Part shown: positions 34,136 through 48,096 of the stretch, piece after piece
Position numbering within the stretch: the first letter of the stretch is position 1
Layout of the letters: every line of letters starts with the position of its first letter
Origin: Brachynemurus nebulosus
Lineage: Eukaryota > Arthropoda > Insecta > Neuroptera > Myrmeleontidae
Reading direction: 5' to 3'
DNA length: 64,000 nucleotides
Assembly (NCBI GenBank): GCA_035578155.1
Contig: JAPWDM010000033.1
Location: 1,447,001-1,511,000, forward strand
Notes under the pieces: generated by a model
The model's input: only the letters and a program-made list of their open reading frames with translations
Told to the model about the DNA's origin: nothing
Database searches by the model: none
Translations under genes and position numbers: made by a program

Positions 34136-35650
34136 AACCCGTTGTGTAGCATTCTACGCCGCATTTGCATCCGCAGGACAGTTGTGGATCTCAGATAACA
34201 CAACCTGTACCTATCTAAAATAGTTTACCTCGGTAATAGTAAAAAAGTTTCAAAATCGGTCAGTTATTTTATTTTTGACACTTTTAGGTCCTACTGACAC
34301 TGTCAGACCTTACATAACGTAATCTATATGTATCTAAAATAGCTTAGCTCCCCAACAGTGAAAAAATTTTCAAAATCGGTCGTTTAGTTTATTTTTGACA
34401 CTTTTGGATCCGATGGACCCTTGCAGACTTTACATAACGTAATCTATATTTATCTAAAATAGTTTAGCTCTGTAACAGTGAAAAAATTTTCAAAATCGGT
34501 CGGTTAGTTTATTTTTACCACTTTTGGGTCCCATGGACCCTGGCGGACCCTAAATAACGTAATGTATGTCTATCTAAAATAGCTTAGTTCCCCAACAGTG
34601 AAAAAATTTTCAAAATCGGTCGGTTAGTTTATTTTTGACACTTTTGGATCACATGGACCCTGGCAGACCTTACATAACGTAATCTATATTTATCTAAAAT
34701 AGTTTAGCTCTGTAACAGTGAAAAAATTTTCAAAATCGGTCAGTTAGTTTATTTTTGACACTTTTGGATCCTATGGACCCTGGCAGACCTTACATAACGG
34801 AATGTATATTTATCTAAAACAGTTTAGCTCTGTAACAGAGAAAAAATTTTCAAAATCGATCAGGCAGTTTATTTTTGACACTTTTGGGTCCTATGGACCC
34901 AGGCGGACCTCACATAACGTAATCGATATTTATCTAAAATAGTTTAGCTCTGTAACAGTGAAAAAATTTTCAAAATCGGTCAGTTAGTTTATTTTTGACA
35001 CTTTTGGATCCTATGGACCCTGGCAGACCTTACATAACGGAATGTATATTTATCTAAAACAGTTTAGCTCTGTAACAGAGAAAAAATTTTCAAAATCGAT
35101 CAGGCAGTTTATTTTTGACACTTTTGGGTCCTATGGACCCAGGCGGACCTCACATAACGTAATCGATATTTATCTAAAATAGTTTAGCTCTGTAACAGTG
35201 AAAAAATTTTCAAAATCGGTCAGTTAGTTTATTTTTGACACTTTTGGGTCCTGTGGACCCTGGCGGACCTTACATAATGTATTCTAAATCTATCTAAAAT
35301 AGTTTAGCTCTGTAACAGTGAAGAAATTTTTAAAATTGGTCGTTTAGTTTATTTTTTACAATTATGGGATCAGTAAATCCTGGCGAAACTCATACAAGTC
35401 TAGTACTCTAACAGTAAGAAAAGGGTTCTAAGGATCTCATATAACTTATGGCAGTCCGTAAGCTTCTTGCGGACATCATTTAATTAATTAATTCAAATAC
35501 TTTAACTTACTAACTGTGAAAAAATTTTTAAAATCGATTGGTTAATTAATTTCTGGCCTTTTTAGGTCTCGAAAACCTTGACCTCACATAAAATACCTTA
35601 AATCCATTTGAAATGGTTTAATTTTTTAACATTATTAATTATTAGTGAAA
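33750..35650 (+). repeat. 120-bp satellite array, about 15 units
   Basis: The unit contains TATCTAAAATAGTTTAGCTC, GTGAAAAAATTTTCAAAATC, GTTTATTTTTGACACTTTT and a GGACCCTGGCAGACC block. Ten units from about 34200 to 35400 keep an exact 120-base period. Units toward both edges are increasingly diverged, as expected for an array homogenised at its centre. Bases 34741-34980 and 34981-35220 are identical, showing a recent two-unit duplication. An (AT)n tract interrupts the left part. Confidence 0.95.
34051..34131. repeat. (AT)n microsatellite
   Basis: About 80 bases of pure AT alternation within a diverged satellite unit. Confidence 0.95.
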
Positions 35651-35999
35651 AAATTTTCAAAATCGATTCAAAATATTTTTCCGTGCATACATATGTATAT
35701 TGTACATATTTTGTTTTGTTTCATATTAATAATATTATATCATAACATAATCTTCAATTTCTTGTTTACTTAAAAATTCAATAAAAAAAAAAAAAAAAAA
35801 AAAACGCCTTGAGCAGCGGAGCCCCATCACGGAAGTCGAATTTTTCCTTTCATCTTCGGTATTAAATGTCTACAAGCGAAATGTAATTGAAAGTCCACAA
35901 GCGATTTGCCATTTTGATGGTTTGAAAACTGATGATGAGTGTCCGGTTGATCGGGGCTTTAAAAAAAGGTTTTAAGTTTTTAAGGGCTGAATCTCAGTA

Positions 36000-37025
36000 G
36001 GGGAGAGCGGGGCTATGCCGTACACTTAAGGGAGAGCTGTTATTGTTCATCTAATATCAAGTATAAAATTATAAAAAAAATTAGCAATACATAATTTGGA
36101 CAATTGGCTACTGATTTCACACAAAGAAATTTGAATTATTCCACTGTTTACATATTTAAATTAAATTACAAAAAAGTGTCTCTGTACGAAATAGCCCCGG
36201 GGGTCGGAATTATTCCGTACGGTAGGAGGGGCTATACCGTACAGTAAAAAAATCATCTTGTTAAGGAAGTAAATAAGAGTAATGCAATAAATTATTGTAA
36301 AAAAATCATCTTGTTAAGGAAGTAAATAAGAGTAATGCAATAAATTATTGTAGAAAACACATTTTATTATTTATTGTCGACTCAACTAAGAAACAACATA
36401 ACGTAACTTGTATTATCGGTATATTTAGTTCAGCTTATAAAAGTATAAAAAGTGTTAGGTTAACTTTTATCAAAAAAAGTGATAAATTTTAGAGAACGAA
36501 AGTATTTTATTTAAAGTTTATACATTTAAACAAAAATCACAAGTAAAATTATTTGCAGACTCGGCAGACTTTATTGTATTTCCTGCATCAACTACAATTT
36601 ATTAATGTTACCATATTAAACCATTTGGGGCTAAGTCGTACACTTCTATACGGTTTAGCCCCATCCTGTACCTTATGGGAGTTTCATAACCTAACCTCAA
36701 ATTCCGTCGCCTAACTAGTCTTCACTAGTGATCAAGAGAGAGCTTAAGTAATTTCTCATGATCTTATCGCTATTAGCTCATAAGTAAAGGTTCTCCACCC
36801 AACTCTTATTTGGCAGTGCCCCAAAATTATAAGAGAAATAATAAAAACAAGTTTTTTCACCGTCATATTGGCATTTATACGCACAGCGGAACGAACTCAA
36901 TCCTGTGATTTTCCGCGGTCAGGCGCTAGGTTGCGACAACGATTGGACTTGTCTAGCTTGAAATCTAGACACGAAAAATGAGTGTACGGTTTGGCCTCGC
37001 TGTACGGTATAGCCCCGCTCACCCC
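36000..37025. mobile_element. 1026-bp TA-flanked MITE-like element with a known empty site
   Basis: Ends GGGGAGAGCGGGGCTATGCC and the near-inverse GTATAGCCCCGCTCACCCC are flanked by TA at 35998 and 37026. The uninterrupted repeat copy at 40388 reads CAGTAAATTTC where this one reads CAGTA, element, TAAATTTC, so insertion and TA duplication are directly visible. Internal copies of the GTACGG and GGGGCTAT motifs occur, with no transposase. This fits a Tc1/mariner-type non-autonomous element. Confidence 0.85.
36247..36353. repeat. Tandem duplication of about 53 bp inside the MITE
   Basis: AAAAAATCATCTTGTTAAGG through AATAAATTATTGTA occurs twice in direct succession, essentially identical. Confidence 0.9.
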
Positions 37026-38328
37026 TAAATTTCAATTTTATACCGATAGCAGTTAGCAGGAAAAAAGCCAACACAATTCGTACGAAAGCATTCCTACCCA
37101 TGCTTATCCGCCAATTGCCTTTGTGTTTTATTTTTAAGTATTAAAAAAGGACCTTAAATAGTAGACTAGAAGGCCTTTATGAAGGAATTTTTTCTTTCCA
37201 AAAAAATCCAAAATTTCTATTTTATAAATAATAAAAATTCAAAATTCCTAATTTATAAATAAACAGTGACTTTAATAACATTTTCAAATTACTTAATATG
37301 TATGTATTTCATTTGTTAAAAAATTGTATTCACTTTTTTTTAAATTTTTTAAAATTACTATTCGCCTACTTGTATTTAAAATAAAAGTAATGCATTTAAA
37401 ACACATTTAACAATAGCATTCAATTCCGATGTAAAAATGGAAGAAGTGGGGGAAAAGTAATGTGGACTCCCTAAAAGGTACTAGCTGGATACTAACTGAA
37501 TACACGTACAAAATTTCAGCCCTCTAGGTTTCCTTAGAGAGTCTCTAGACGTGTTAGAAAACAAGCAAAAAAATTAAGGAAATATTGGCGTAAAAATCGT
37601 GTGGGTAAGGGTTAAAAGTTGAAACTCCCAAAAAACAGTGTCTGGCTATTAGCTTAACTTGTACACAAAATTTTAGCCCTCTAGGTTTATTTGGGGAGAT
37701 TTTGACTCGAACGAAACTGTTAAAAAACAAGAAAAATCATGTTTTATTAGGTATAAAAATGGTGGGGGTAGGGGTTAAACGTCGAGACCCCCAAAAGGCA
37801 CGCCCTTGATACTAACTCAATCCGAATACAAAATTTCAGCCCTCTAGGTTTATTTGGGTGACCTGTGCGAGTGGTACAAACTTCGAAAACGTCGAAAATG
37901 CATGAAATTGTAGCTTAAAAATGAGGGGGTGGGGGTAAAATATTAAAACCTCCAAAAAGCACAACCTAGGTACGAACTTTATCAACACACCAAATTTCAA
38001 CCCTCTACGTTAATTCTGGGGGGCTGGGGGCCTGTTAGATCCAGCGAAAATCGTTTTCCCCCTCTCTACTCCCACCAAATCATCCTAGGAAGCTGAATTT
38101 TGGATATGTTGTAGATAATTGACCGAAACATTATTTAAAACCGTTTTGGAAAAGTTTTATTGCTTTTCCGCCCCCCACCACCCCCTTAAAGGTCGGATCA
38201 GAAAAAAAATTTGCCCAAAATTTGACCCCACTTTGATAGTATGAGGTGCCTCGAAAATGAGCCCCATTTACCAAATTTCATCTCTTAACTTCCATAGGGG
38301 GGCCCTACACAAATTAAAAGGTGGCGGG

Positions 38329-38331
<3 letters not shown>

Positions 38332-38398
<67 letters not shown>
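38332..38398. repeat. (AT)n microsatellite
   Basis: Pure AT alternation. The minus copy of the surrounding repeat near 58337 has only a short TATAT here, so this tract expanded locally. Confidence 0.95.
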
Positions 38399-38400
<2 letters not shown>

Positions 38401-39053
38401 CAGACATTTTTTTTCTACTTATTCGTGTTCTACGGGTCCGAAAACGGATAGCGCCCCTACTCTCACCTCTCGCAGCTCTTATCGTATAGACTGTATAAGT
38501 CTAATTTTTCGGAGAAAATTCGACTAAAAATTCTTCATTACATTAGCTTAGAAAATCTGTTTAATTTACATTTTTCAACATGAGATAGAACCATGCTAAT
38601 TATAATGCAATAAATGAGAAACAAAACTCTATACATGTATGTGTGTTATAACACATGTATGTGAATAGACTTCACTTGTTCTCACAAAATTCTTTAATAA
38701 AAAAGTGAAATATTTTTATACTTCATAAAGAACTGAGATATAAATATAAATTACTTATTAGACTAACAAAGAAAGAAAACTAATAATATAATGGTGAAAA
38801 TTTACATTTTCTCGAAAAATACTTAAAATAGAAAGAAAATTATAAGAATATTTTCTTCATAATTTTTTTTCCTTTTCAACGATGTAAAAATCGAACTGTC
38901 TTATGATAGGATCGAATGATAAAAAATGGCCAGAAAACCTACTTCTGGGCATCCGACGTGTCTGGCTAACGAACTTAGCCGAGCCAATTCAGAATCCAGA
39001 CCGCAAACAAAATTTCATAAGCATTAGACGTTTCGTTCGAGAGTTATCGTGGC

Positions 39054-39056
<3 letters not shown>

Positions 39057-39107
<51 letters not shown>
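39057..39107. repeat. (AT)n microsatellite
   Basis: About 50 bases of AT, absent from the aligned position of the compact relative near 7952. Confidence 0.95.
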
Positions 39108-39110
<3 letters not shown>

Positions 39111-39239
39111 TTCAGTGAATATCATTTTCGTATTCTAGGGACCTCAAAACACATTTCTGTTATGATCCCGGGCTTAGGTCCCGTCATGACACCTACTGTA
39201 ATAGCGTATTTCCAGTTTCACTTTTGGAAATTCGCTAAA

Positions 39240-39740
39240 AACAGTTTTACCATCCAATCTACAAAAAATCATATTAAATCTATAATAAATTTACTCGATT
39301 ATTAACGATAATTATATACTTAAAATATGTACATACTTAAATCAATAATTATACATTCAAAATATGTAGGTATACATCAAGAATGCGCTTAATAATAATA
39401 TGAGAATTATTTCATAAGGATTTAATTGTACTATACGCAGATTCAATTTTTTCTTACTCCTAATAGTCCAGGCTAGATAGATTAAAAAAATTAAATCCTC
39501 TGGCGAAGTTTATTGTCGATGGATTTCCCTGAGACTGTTTTTATTGAATTGCTGAAAATAATTATAAAAATTAAAATTCAAAAATCACCGCTGGCGGTTT
39601 TTAACCTTGGAAAAAATACAGAGAATAGGTAACATTTGATAAGAAGACTTATTTAAAATTAATTTAGCTAAGTTGTCTTGATAAATTTCGAAAATACGTA
39701 GAGATTATTTTTACCAATCAAGTACCTAAAGGAAAAGAAA
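39240..39740. other. Non-coding stretch
   Basis: No gene. AATTATAYA..AAAATATGT phrases recur near 39310 and 39347. Confidence 0.5.
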
Positions 39741-39744
39741 AAAA

Positions 39745-41450
39745 ATTGTATTGTGATGTTACCTTATGCTTTGGAGGTTTCAAAACTGATGATGAGTGTC
39801 CGGCTGGTCGGGGCTTTAAAAAAAGTTTTTATGTTTTTAACTGCTCAATCACAGTAAATTTCAATTTTATGCCGATAACAGTAGGCAGGAAAAAAGCCAA
39901 CACAATTCGTACGAGGGCATTTTTACCCATACTTATTCGCCAATGGCCTTTGTGTTTTATTTTTAAAAATTAAAAAAGGACTTTAAATAGTGAATTGGAA
40001 GGCCTTTATGAAGATATTTATTTTTCCAAAAAAATCCAAATTTTCTATTTTATAAATAAAATAAAAAATCACCTTAATAACATTTTTTAAATTACTTACA
40101 TATATGTATTGCATTTATGATAAACGATAGTAGTTAATTCGTTTGTTTCTTTAAAATTATGTCAAGTGTATTATAATGAAAAAACAAAAAACACCGTGAG
40201 CAGCAGAGCCCCATCACGGAAGTTGAATTTTTCCTTTCATCCTCGGTACTGAATGTCTACAAGCGAAATCTAATTGAAAGTCCACAAGCGATTTGTCATT
40301 TTGGTGATTTCAAAACTGATGATGAGTGTCCGGTTGATCGGGGCTTTAAAAAAAGGTTTTAAGTTTTTAAGGGCTGAATCTCAGTAAATTTCAATTTTGT
40401 GCCGATAGCAGTTAGCAGGGAAAAAGCCAACACAATTCGTACGAGGGCATTCCTACCCATGCTTATCCGCCAATTGCCTTTGTGTTTTATTTCTAAATAT
40501 TAAAAAAGGAACTTAAATAGTAAACTGGAAGGCTTTTACGAAGATATTTTTTTGTCGTTGGGTTCTTGTCGTATAGGCTGTAAAAGTCTAATTTTTCAAG
40601 GAAAAATTCGACTAATAAATCACATTTAACCACATATAACAACACTATTGAATTCCAATGTAAAAATGGGAAAAGTGGGGGGAAAGGTAATGTGGAATCC
40701 CTAAAGGGCACACCATCGATACTAACTGAATACAGTTACAAAATTTAAGCCCTCTAGGTTTACTCGAGAGTCTCTAGGTGTGTTAGAAAAAAAGCAAAAA
40801 AATTAAGGAAATATTGGCGCAAAAATCGTGGGGGTAAGGGTTAAAAGTTAAAACCTACTAAAAGCAGTGGTTGACTATTAACTTAATCTATACACAAAAC
40901 TTCAACCCTCTAGGTTTATTTGGGGAAATTTTTACCCGAACAAAACTGTTAAAAAACAAGAAAAATCATGTTCTTTTTGCTATAAAGATGGTGGAGGTAA
41001 GGGTTAAAAGTTGAGACACCCAAAAGGCACCCCCTTGATACTAACTCAATCCGAATACAAAATTTCAGCCTTCTAGGTTTATTTGGGGGACCTGTGCGAG
41101 TGGTACAAACTTCGAAAACGTCGTAAAAGCATGAAATTGTAGCTTAAAAATGGTGGGGGTAAATATTGGAACTTCCAAAAAGCAGACCCTAGGTACGAAG
41201 TCTATCAACATACCAAATTTCAATCCTCTAAGTTAATTCTGGGGGGCTGTGGGCGTGTTAGATCCAGCCAAAACACCTTTTTCCCCTCTTCTCCCTCCAA
41301 GTCACTCTAGGAAGCTGAATTTTGGATAATTGACCGAAATATTATTTCCAACCGGTTTGGAAAAGTTTCATTGTTTTGTTGCCCTCCGCCACCCCTTTAA
41401 ATGTTGGATCAGTTCCAAAATTTGACCCTACTTTGATAGTATTTTTGTGC
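39745..41450 (+). repeat. Dispersed non-coding repeat family, copies 2a and 2b
   Basis: A partial copy (39745-40110) with GATGATGAGTGTCCGGCTGG is followed by a fuller copy (40193-41450) starting GAGCAGCAGAGCCCCATCAC. The second includes the uninterrupted CTCAGTAAATTTCAATTTT site at 40380-40398 and the ~160-base units. It ends near 41450. No gene inside. Confidence 0.85.
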
Positions 41451-41457
41451 ATCAGAA

Positions 41458-41604
41458 ATGTATATGAGGCGAAAAATTGGGAGAATGTCGACCACAAAAA
41501 TTGAAAATTACCTCACTGAATATATGTGGAGAAGCCTTCATAACACCAATGAGAAGCTATTTTACGATTTTGTTCGCGCCGTAAATTACTTCTATCCCGT
41601 TTGA
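41458..41604 (+). pseudogene. Possible Merlin-type (IS1595-like) transposase C-terminal fragment
   Basis: A 48-codon frame reads TTKIENYLTEYMWRSLHNTN then NEKLFYDFVRAVNYFYPV and a stop. A YLxEYMWR block followed by an aromatic-rich tail ending in YP resembles the C-terminus of IS1595/Merlin transposases, from memory. Nothing of the catalytic domain is found upstream, where the dispersed repeat begins. Only suggestive because of its length. Confidence 0.35.
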
Positions 41605-41609
41605 TTTCT

Positions 41610-42740
<1,131 letters not shown>

Positions 42741-42741
<1 letters not shown>

Positions 42742-42757
42742 GGCGCAGTCGGTAGGA
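42741..42757 (+). promoter_or_regulatory. Primer binding site, tRNA-Ser type
   Basis: TGGCGCAGTCGGTAGGA is complementary to the 3' end of insect tRNA-Ser including CCA. It overlaps the last base of the LTR, as in the 17.6/297 group. Confidence 0.85.
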
Positions 42758-43040
42758 TATTTTTTGAGCAATTTTCGCGAGTGGTCAAAGTCGTGAATTA
42801 CACCAATTGACGGTTTATCAAGTGGTTTCTTCAACTTTGGCGGTATACCAAGGCAAAGAGGCTTTCCCCGCGGACACGCTCAACTGGATCACAGATTTCT
42901 GGTCGTTTTCAAACGTTTGGATCAAAGCGAATCTACAACTTCCTGGATCTTGCTGAGTACCTGTGACGGTTAATCACTGGAAATGCTCAACTTATGGTTC
43001 ATGTAAGTCAATCTTATGCAATTTTCGCTCATTCATTTTA

Positions 43041-43394
43041 ATGCCAAATCCTATCAAAAGTAAACTGCTATCCTTTCGTTCAACTCCTTATAATCGGGAC
43101 ACTTCTCAAAACACCGCGGCTTACGGTGAAAACAGTCTAGCTAGTATTGATTCTGATTCGCTGCAGAATACAGAGCAGGATCAACCTTCTAGACCTATTA
43201 GTTTAAGTACTATTGAATTAAAAATTGATTTACCTAACGAATTAAATATCGATTTAAACACAAATTTTTCAAATACTAATACAAATAATTTAGTTGATAG
43301 TTTAAGTAATTTAGTTGTTAACAAAAATACCAAAAGTACAATAATGACTGAACAGACAATTACACATTACTTCCGTCAGAAGCTCCAACTCTAA
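43041..43394 (+). pseudogene. Gag N-terminal remnant
   Basis: The frame is open from 42963, and Met at 43041 is a better start because the preceding part lies in the leader. The product is Ser/Asn/Thr-rich and hydrophilic. It lies where Gag should start but shows no capsid or zinc-knuckle motif. It is cut at about 43378, where integrase-related sequence begins in another frame, and runs into a stop at 43394. Assignment rests mainly on position. Confidence 0.5.
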
Positions 43395-43998
43395 TTCACC
43401 AATAGAGAGGTTCCATTCTACGCTCTTGGAAATATACCGAATAGTACACAACACACGTACAGACTATCCTCCACCCGAAAGACCTAGACAAAAACTCCTT
43501 GAAGCTATTTTTACCTATAATAATTCAATCCACTCAACAACCAAATATACACCGTTTGAATTATTTTTTGGGCGTAAATATAACATACAGTTAAAACCTA
43601 ATCCGCAAGATATAAGAGAAAAACAGGAAGAACTTTTTGACAAAGTTCACCAACACACCTTACAAAACAAAAACAAGAAATTAGAAAAGTTAAATAATAA
43701 TAGAGAAAACCCGCTAAATTATGATCCCAACTCACAAACGTATCTTACAGAAAACAGACATAATAATAAGTTGCATTCAAAATTTAAACAAGTTACAGTT
43801 AAAAATAACAATAGAATTACGATTAGGGATAGTAAAAATAGAAAACTTCATAAACAGAAACTAAAGAGACCTCCTAAATTTCAGACTCGCCCTAGTAACG
43901 GTAACAATAACACCAAAAATAGAATTGAACGACCTGACGAACAACCCCGGGCTGATGATAATGAACCTAGGTCAGGCACGAGTAATCAGGAATCATGA
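43378..43998 (+). pseudogene. Pol C-terminus: integrase end
   Basis: From 43378 the sequence aligns with the integrase of the second element at 62.3 kb, starting within the block that ends PIERFHSTLLE and continuing through FTYNNSIHSTTKYTPFELFF, typical of retroviral-type integrases, then a basic, Asn-rich tail. The N-terminal zinc domain and two of three catalytic acids are missing. The end overlaps env by 74 bases in a different frame. Confidence 0.85.
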
Positions 43999-45463
43999 CC
44001 ATTACATCCACATAATTGACTTAAACAAATATAAGGAAAACATGAACTACATTAAGGAATCAATAAATCTTCTCACACAAAAATCAGTTGCAAACAGAAC
44101 AATTAATATTTTACATTTAAAATATAAAACATTAGAAAATAACCTTCGTATAATATACCCAAGAAAATTAATGAAACGGGCTTTAATTAATGCCTTGGGG
44201 AGTTTGATTAAAACAATTACCGGAAACATGGATAATGATGATGCTATAGAAATTAACAAAAATATTCAATTATTACAATCTAATCAAAAAAATGCAATTG
44301 ACCAATTAAATAAACAGACTCGTATTAATGCACAAATGATAGAACGTTTTGAAAATATAACGAAACACATTAACGAACAACAAGAAATAATTAATACTTA
44401 CTTGAAATCATATTCATCACAATTAAACAGGGTTGCAGAAGATGATTTCAAATTTATGCAATACTTTTATCAACTAAACTATAATATCGATACTCTCAAT
44501 GATCACTTCAAAGAAATCATCGAATCAATCAATTTAGCTAGACTAAATGTCGTAGCCAAAACTATTCTGTTACCAAACGAATTAGATCACGCTTTCCTGT
44601 CACTTAAACATCAGGAAATACCGATTTCCTCATTTGAACAAATTTATGAATTTTTGGACTTACAAGCTTATTACAATGACACGAAAATAATTTTTAATAT
44701 TCGAATCCCAAATTTCTATTCCCAAAAATATAAACTTAATCAATTAGAATCCTTACCTACACCTGATTTAAAAACGATAAAATTAACCAAACCTTATGCA
44801 TTAATGAATGAGTTCGAATTGTATTTAAGAGACGATAAATGTCCTAAAATAGAGCAACTTTTCATCTGCCAACCAAAGGACAATGGAATAAAGTTAAAAC
44901 ATTCCAAATGTCTTGGAAACATCTTCCTTGGTCAAGAGGCAAGCTGTCCTTACGAAAACGACAAAAATACTACAGTAATAAAATCAATTCGCGACAACTA
45001 TATAATTATAAAAAATTCAAACAATCTGGAGATACCAACCACGTGTGGCATCAATAAACGAAACATTACGGGAACCGTCCTAATTTACTACGAAAATTGC
45101 AGTATAATTATTAACGAAATTACTTACACAAATCAAGTTATTAACTTCAATAACCAAGTTCACTTATTGCCTGTATACAATTTACAAATCAACGTTTCCA
45201 AATATGAAGAAAAATTGGATCTGCCAAAACTACAATCATACCACATCGAAAATCGAGAAAAATTGGAAGTCCTGGAAACAAAAGGAATCGTTCATACGTC
45301 TATCACATACATACTCATCGTAGCAATCGTCATTTCAAGTATAATCACAATCAATTGCCGCATTAAGAAAAATTCGACTACCACAACTCCAATCCAAGTA
45401 CATTACGATCCTGCTGCACAGAATAAGAAGGTCAAGTTCTTATGGCCATCGGCCTTATCTTAG
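43925..45463 (+). CDS. env: Errantivirus envelope glycoprotein (F-type), open frame
   Basis: This 512-codon frame is intact to the stop just before the polypurine tract. It belongs to the errantivirus Env/baculovirus F-like fusion family. Visible parts: a basic cluster RKLMKR at residues 80-85 where the precursor would be cleaved, followed by a hydrophobic Gly/Ala fusion-peptide-like segment; coiled-coil-prone Asn/Gln-rich sequence at about 110-170; several Cys in the second half; and one membrane segment near residues 459-478 with a short tail. No signal peptide is seen at the N-terminus, so one may come from a spliced upstream exon, as env is made from a spliced RNA in gypsy. The frame overlaps pol. 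Function in this deleted copy is unknown. Confidence 0.85.
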   Translation: MNDLTNNPGLMIMNLGQARVIRNHDHYIHIIDLNKYKENMNYIKESINLLTQKSVANRTINILHLKYKTLENNLRIIYPRKLMKRALINALGSLIKTITGNMDNDDAIEINKNIQLLQSNQKNAIDQLNKQTRINAQMIERFENITKHINEQQEIINTYLKSYSSQLNRVAEDDFKFMQYFYQLNYNIDTLNDHFKEIIESINLARLNVVAKTILLPNELDHAFLSLKHQEIPISSFEQIYEFLDLQAYYNDTKIIFNIRIPNFYSQKYKLNQLESLPTPDLKTIKLTKPYALMNEFELYLRDDKCPKIEQLFICQPKDNGIKLKHSKCLGNIFLGQEASCPYENDKNTTVIKSIRDNYIIIKNSNNLEIPTTCGINKRNITGTVLIYYENCSIIINEITYTNQVINFNNQVHLLPVYNLQINVSKYEEKLDLPKLQSYHIENREKLEVLETKGIVHTSITYILIVAIVISSIITINCRIKKNSTTTTPIQVHYDPAAQNKKVKFLWPSALS

Positions 45464-45472
45464 GGGGGGAAG
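45462..45472 (+). promoter_or_regulatory. Polypurine tract
   Basis: AGGGGGGGAAG directly precedes the 3' LTR, the usual priming site for plus-strand synthesis. Confidence 0.85.

Positions 45473-47637
<2,165 letters not shown>

Positions 47638-47720
<83 letters not shown>
47638..47720. repeat. (AT)n microsatellite, right part of a split tract
   Basis: About 83 bases of AT on the far side of the Tc1 element. Confidence 0.95.
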
Positions 47721-47722
<2 letters not shown>

Positions 47723-48096
47723 AATTATTAATAAGGCGTCCATCTATTTGCATTTTACCATCAATAGCGCGCCCGTTTCCAACTGAGCGTCATTTTATGG
47801 ACGCTTGTTTTCTCGCAACGTTATCAAGCATAATATACATCTCTTCATCTACGAACACTGACCAATTGAACGAAATGAATGTCAATTTTCTTCAAAATTA
47901 GTTTGGCGGTACTGACAGTTTTATGTGTCTTCTATCTTTATTTTTCATCGGACGCTCAAATGGTATTTTGCTGAAAATTTTATATACGATATGTATATTT
48001 TAGTTCAGAAGTTATAGCGCTGATGTAGTTTTATATAAAAAGACAATTTTTTATTTTACTAATACCACTTTATTTAGAGTTTTAATTGTCTGTGAC

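Larger units (their letters stand above)
35805..38510 (+). repeat. Dispersed non-coding repeat family, copy 1 (interrupted)
   Basis: It begins GAGCAGCGGAGCCCCATCAC and holds GATGATGAGTGTCCGG, then CCAACACAATTCGTACG, then four diverged units of about 160 bases (37437-38040), each with CAAAATTTCAGCCCTCTAGG. It ends with GGTCCGAAAACGG near 38435. Other copies are at 39.75-40.1, 40.19-41.45 (plus) and 49.5-49.95, 55.1-55.3, 58.25-59.69 kb (minus). A MITE at 36.0-37.0 kb splits this copy. No conserved frame is seen. Confidence 0.85.
33708..39237 (+). mobile_element. 5.5-kb composite element, long relative of the 7.66-8.08 kb repeat
   Basis: It opens with CCTGTCGCAGCAT and TAGCGAATTTC (33731-33741) and ends with the exact inverse GAAATTCGCTA (39227-39237). 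Both terminal regions match the 418-bp element at 7663-8080 in the same orientation. Between them lie a 120-bp satellite, a copy of a dispersed non-coding repeat with a MITE inside, and three (AT)n tracts. No coding region is found, so mobilisation would be in trans. The interior may have been built by later insertions. Confidence 0.5.

Noticed and set aside
33750..35650. CRISPR-like array
   Set aside because: The units are contiguous 120-bp satellite repeats without unique spacers.
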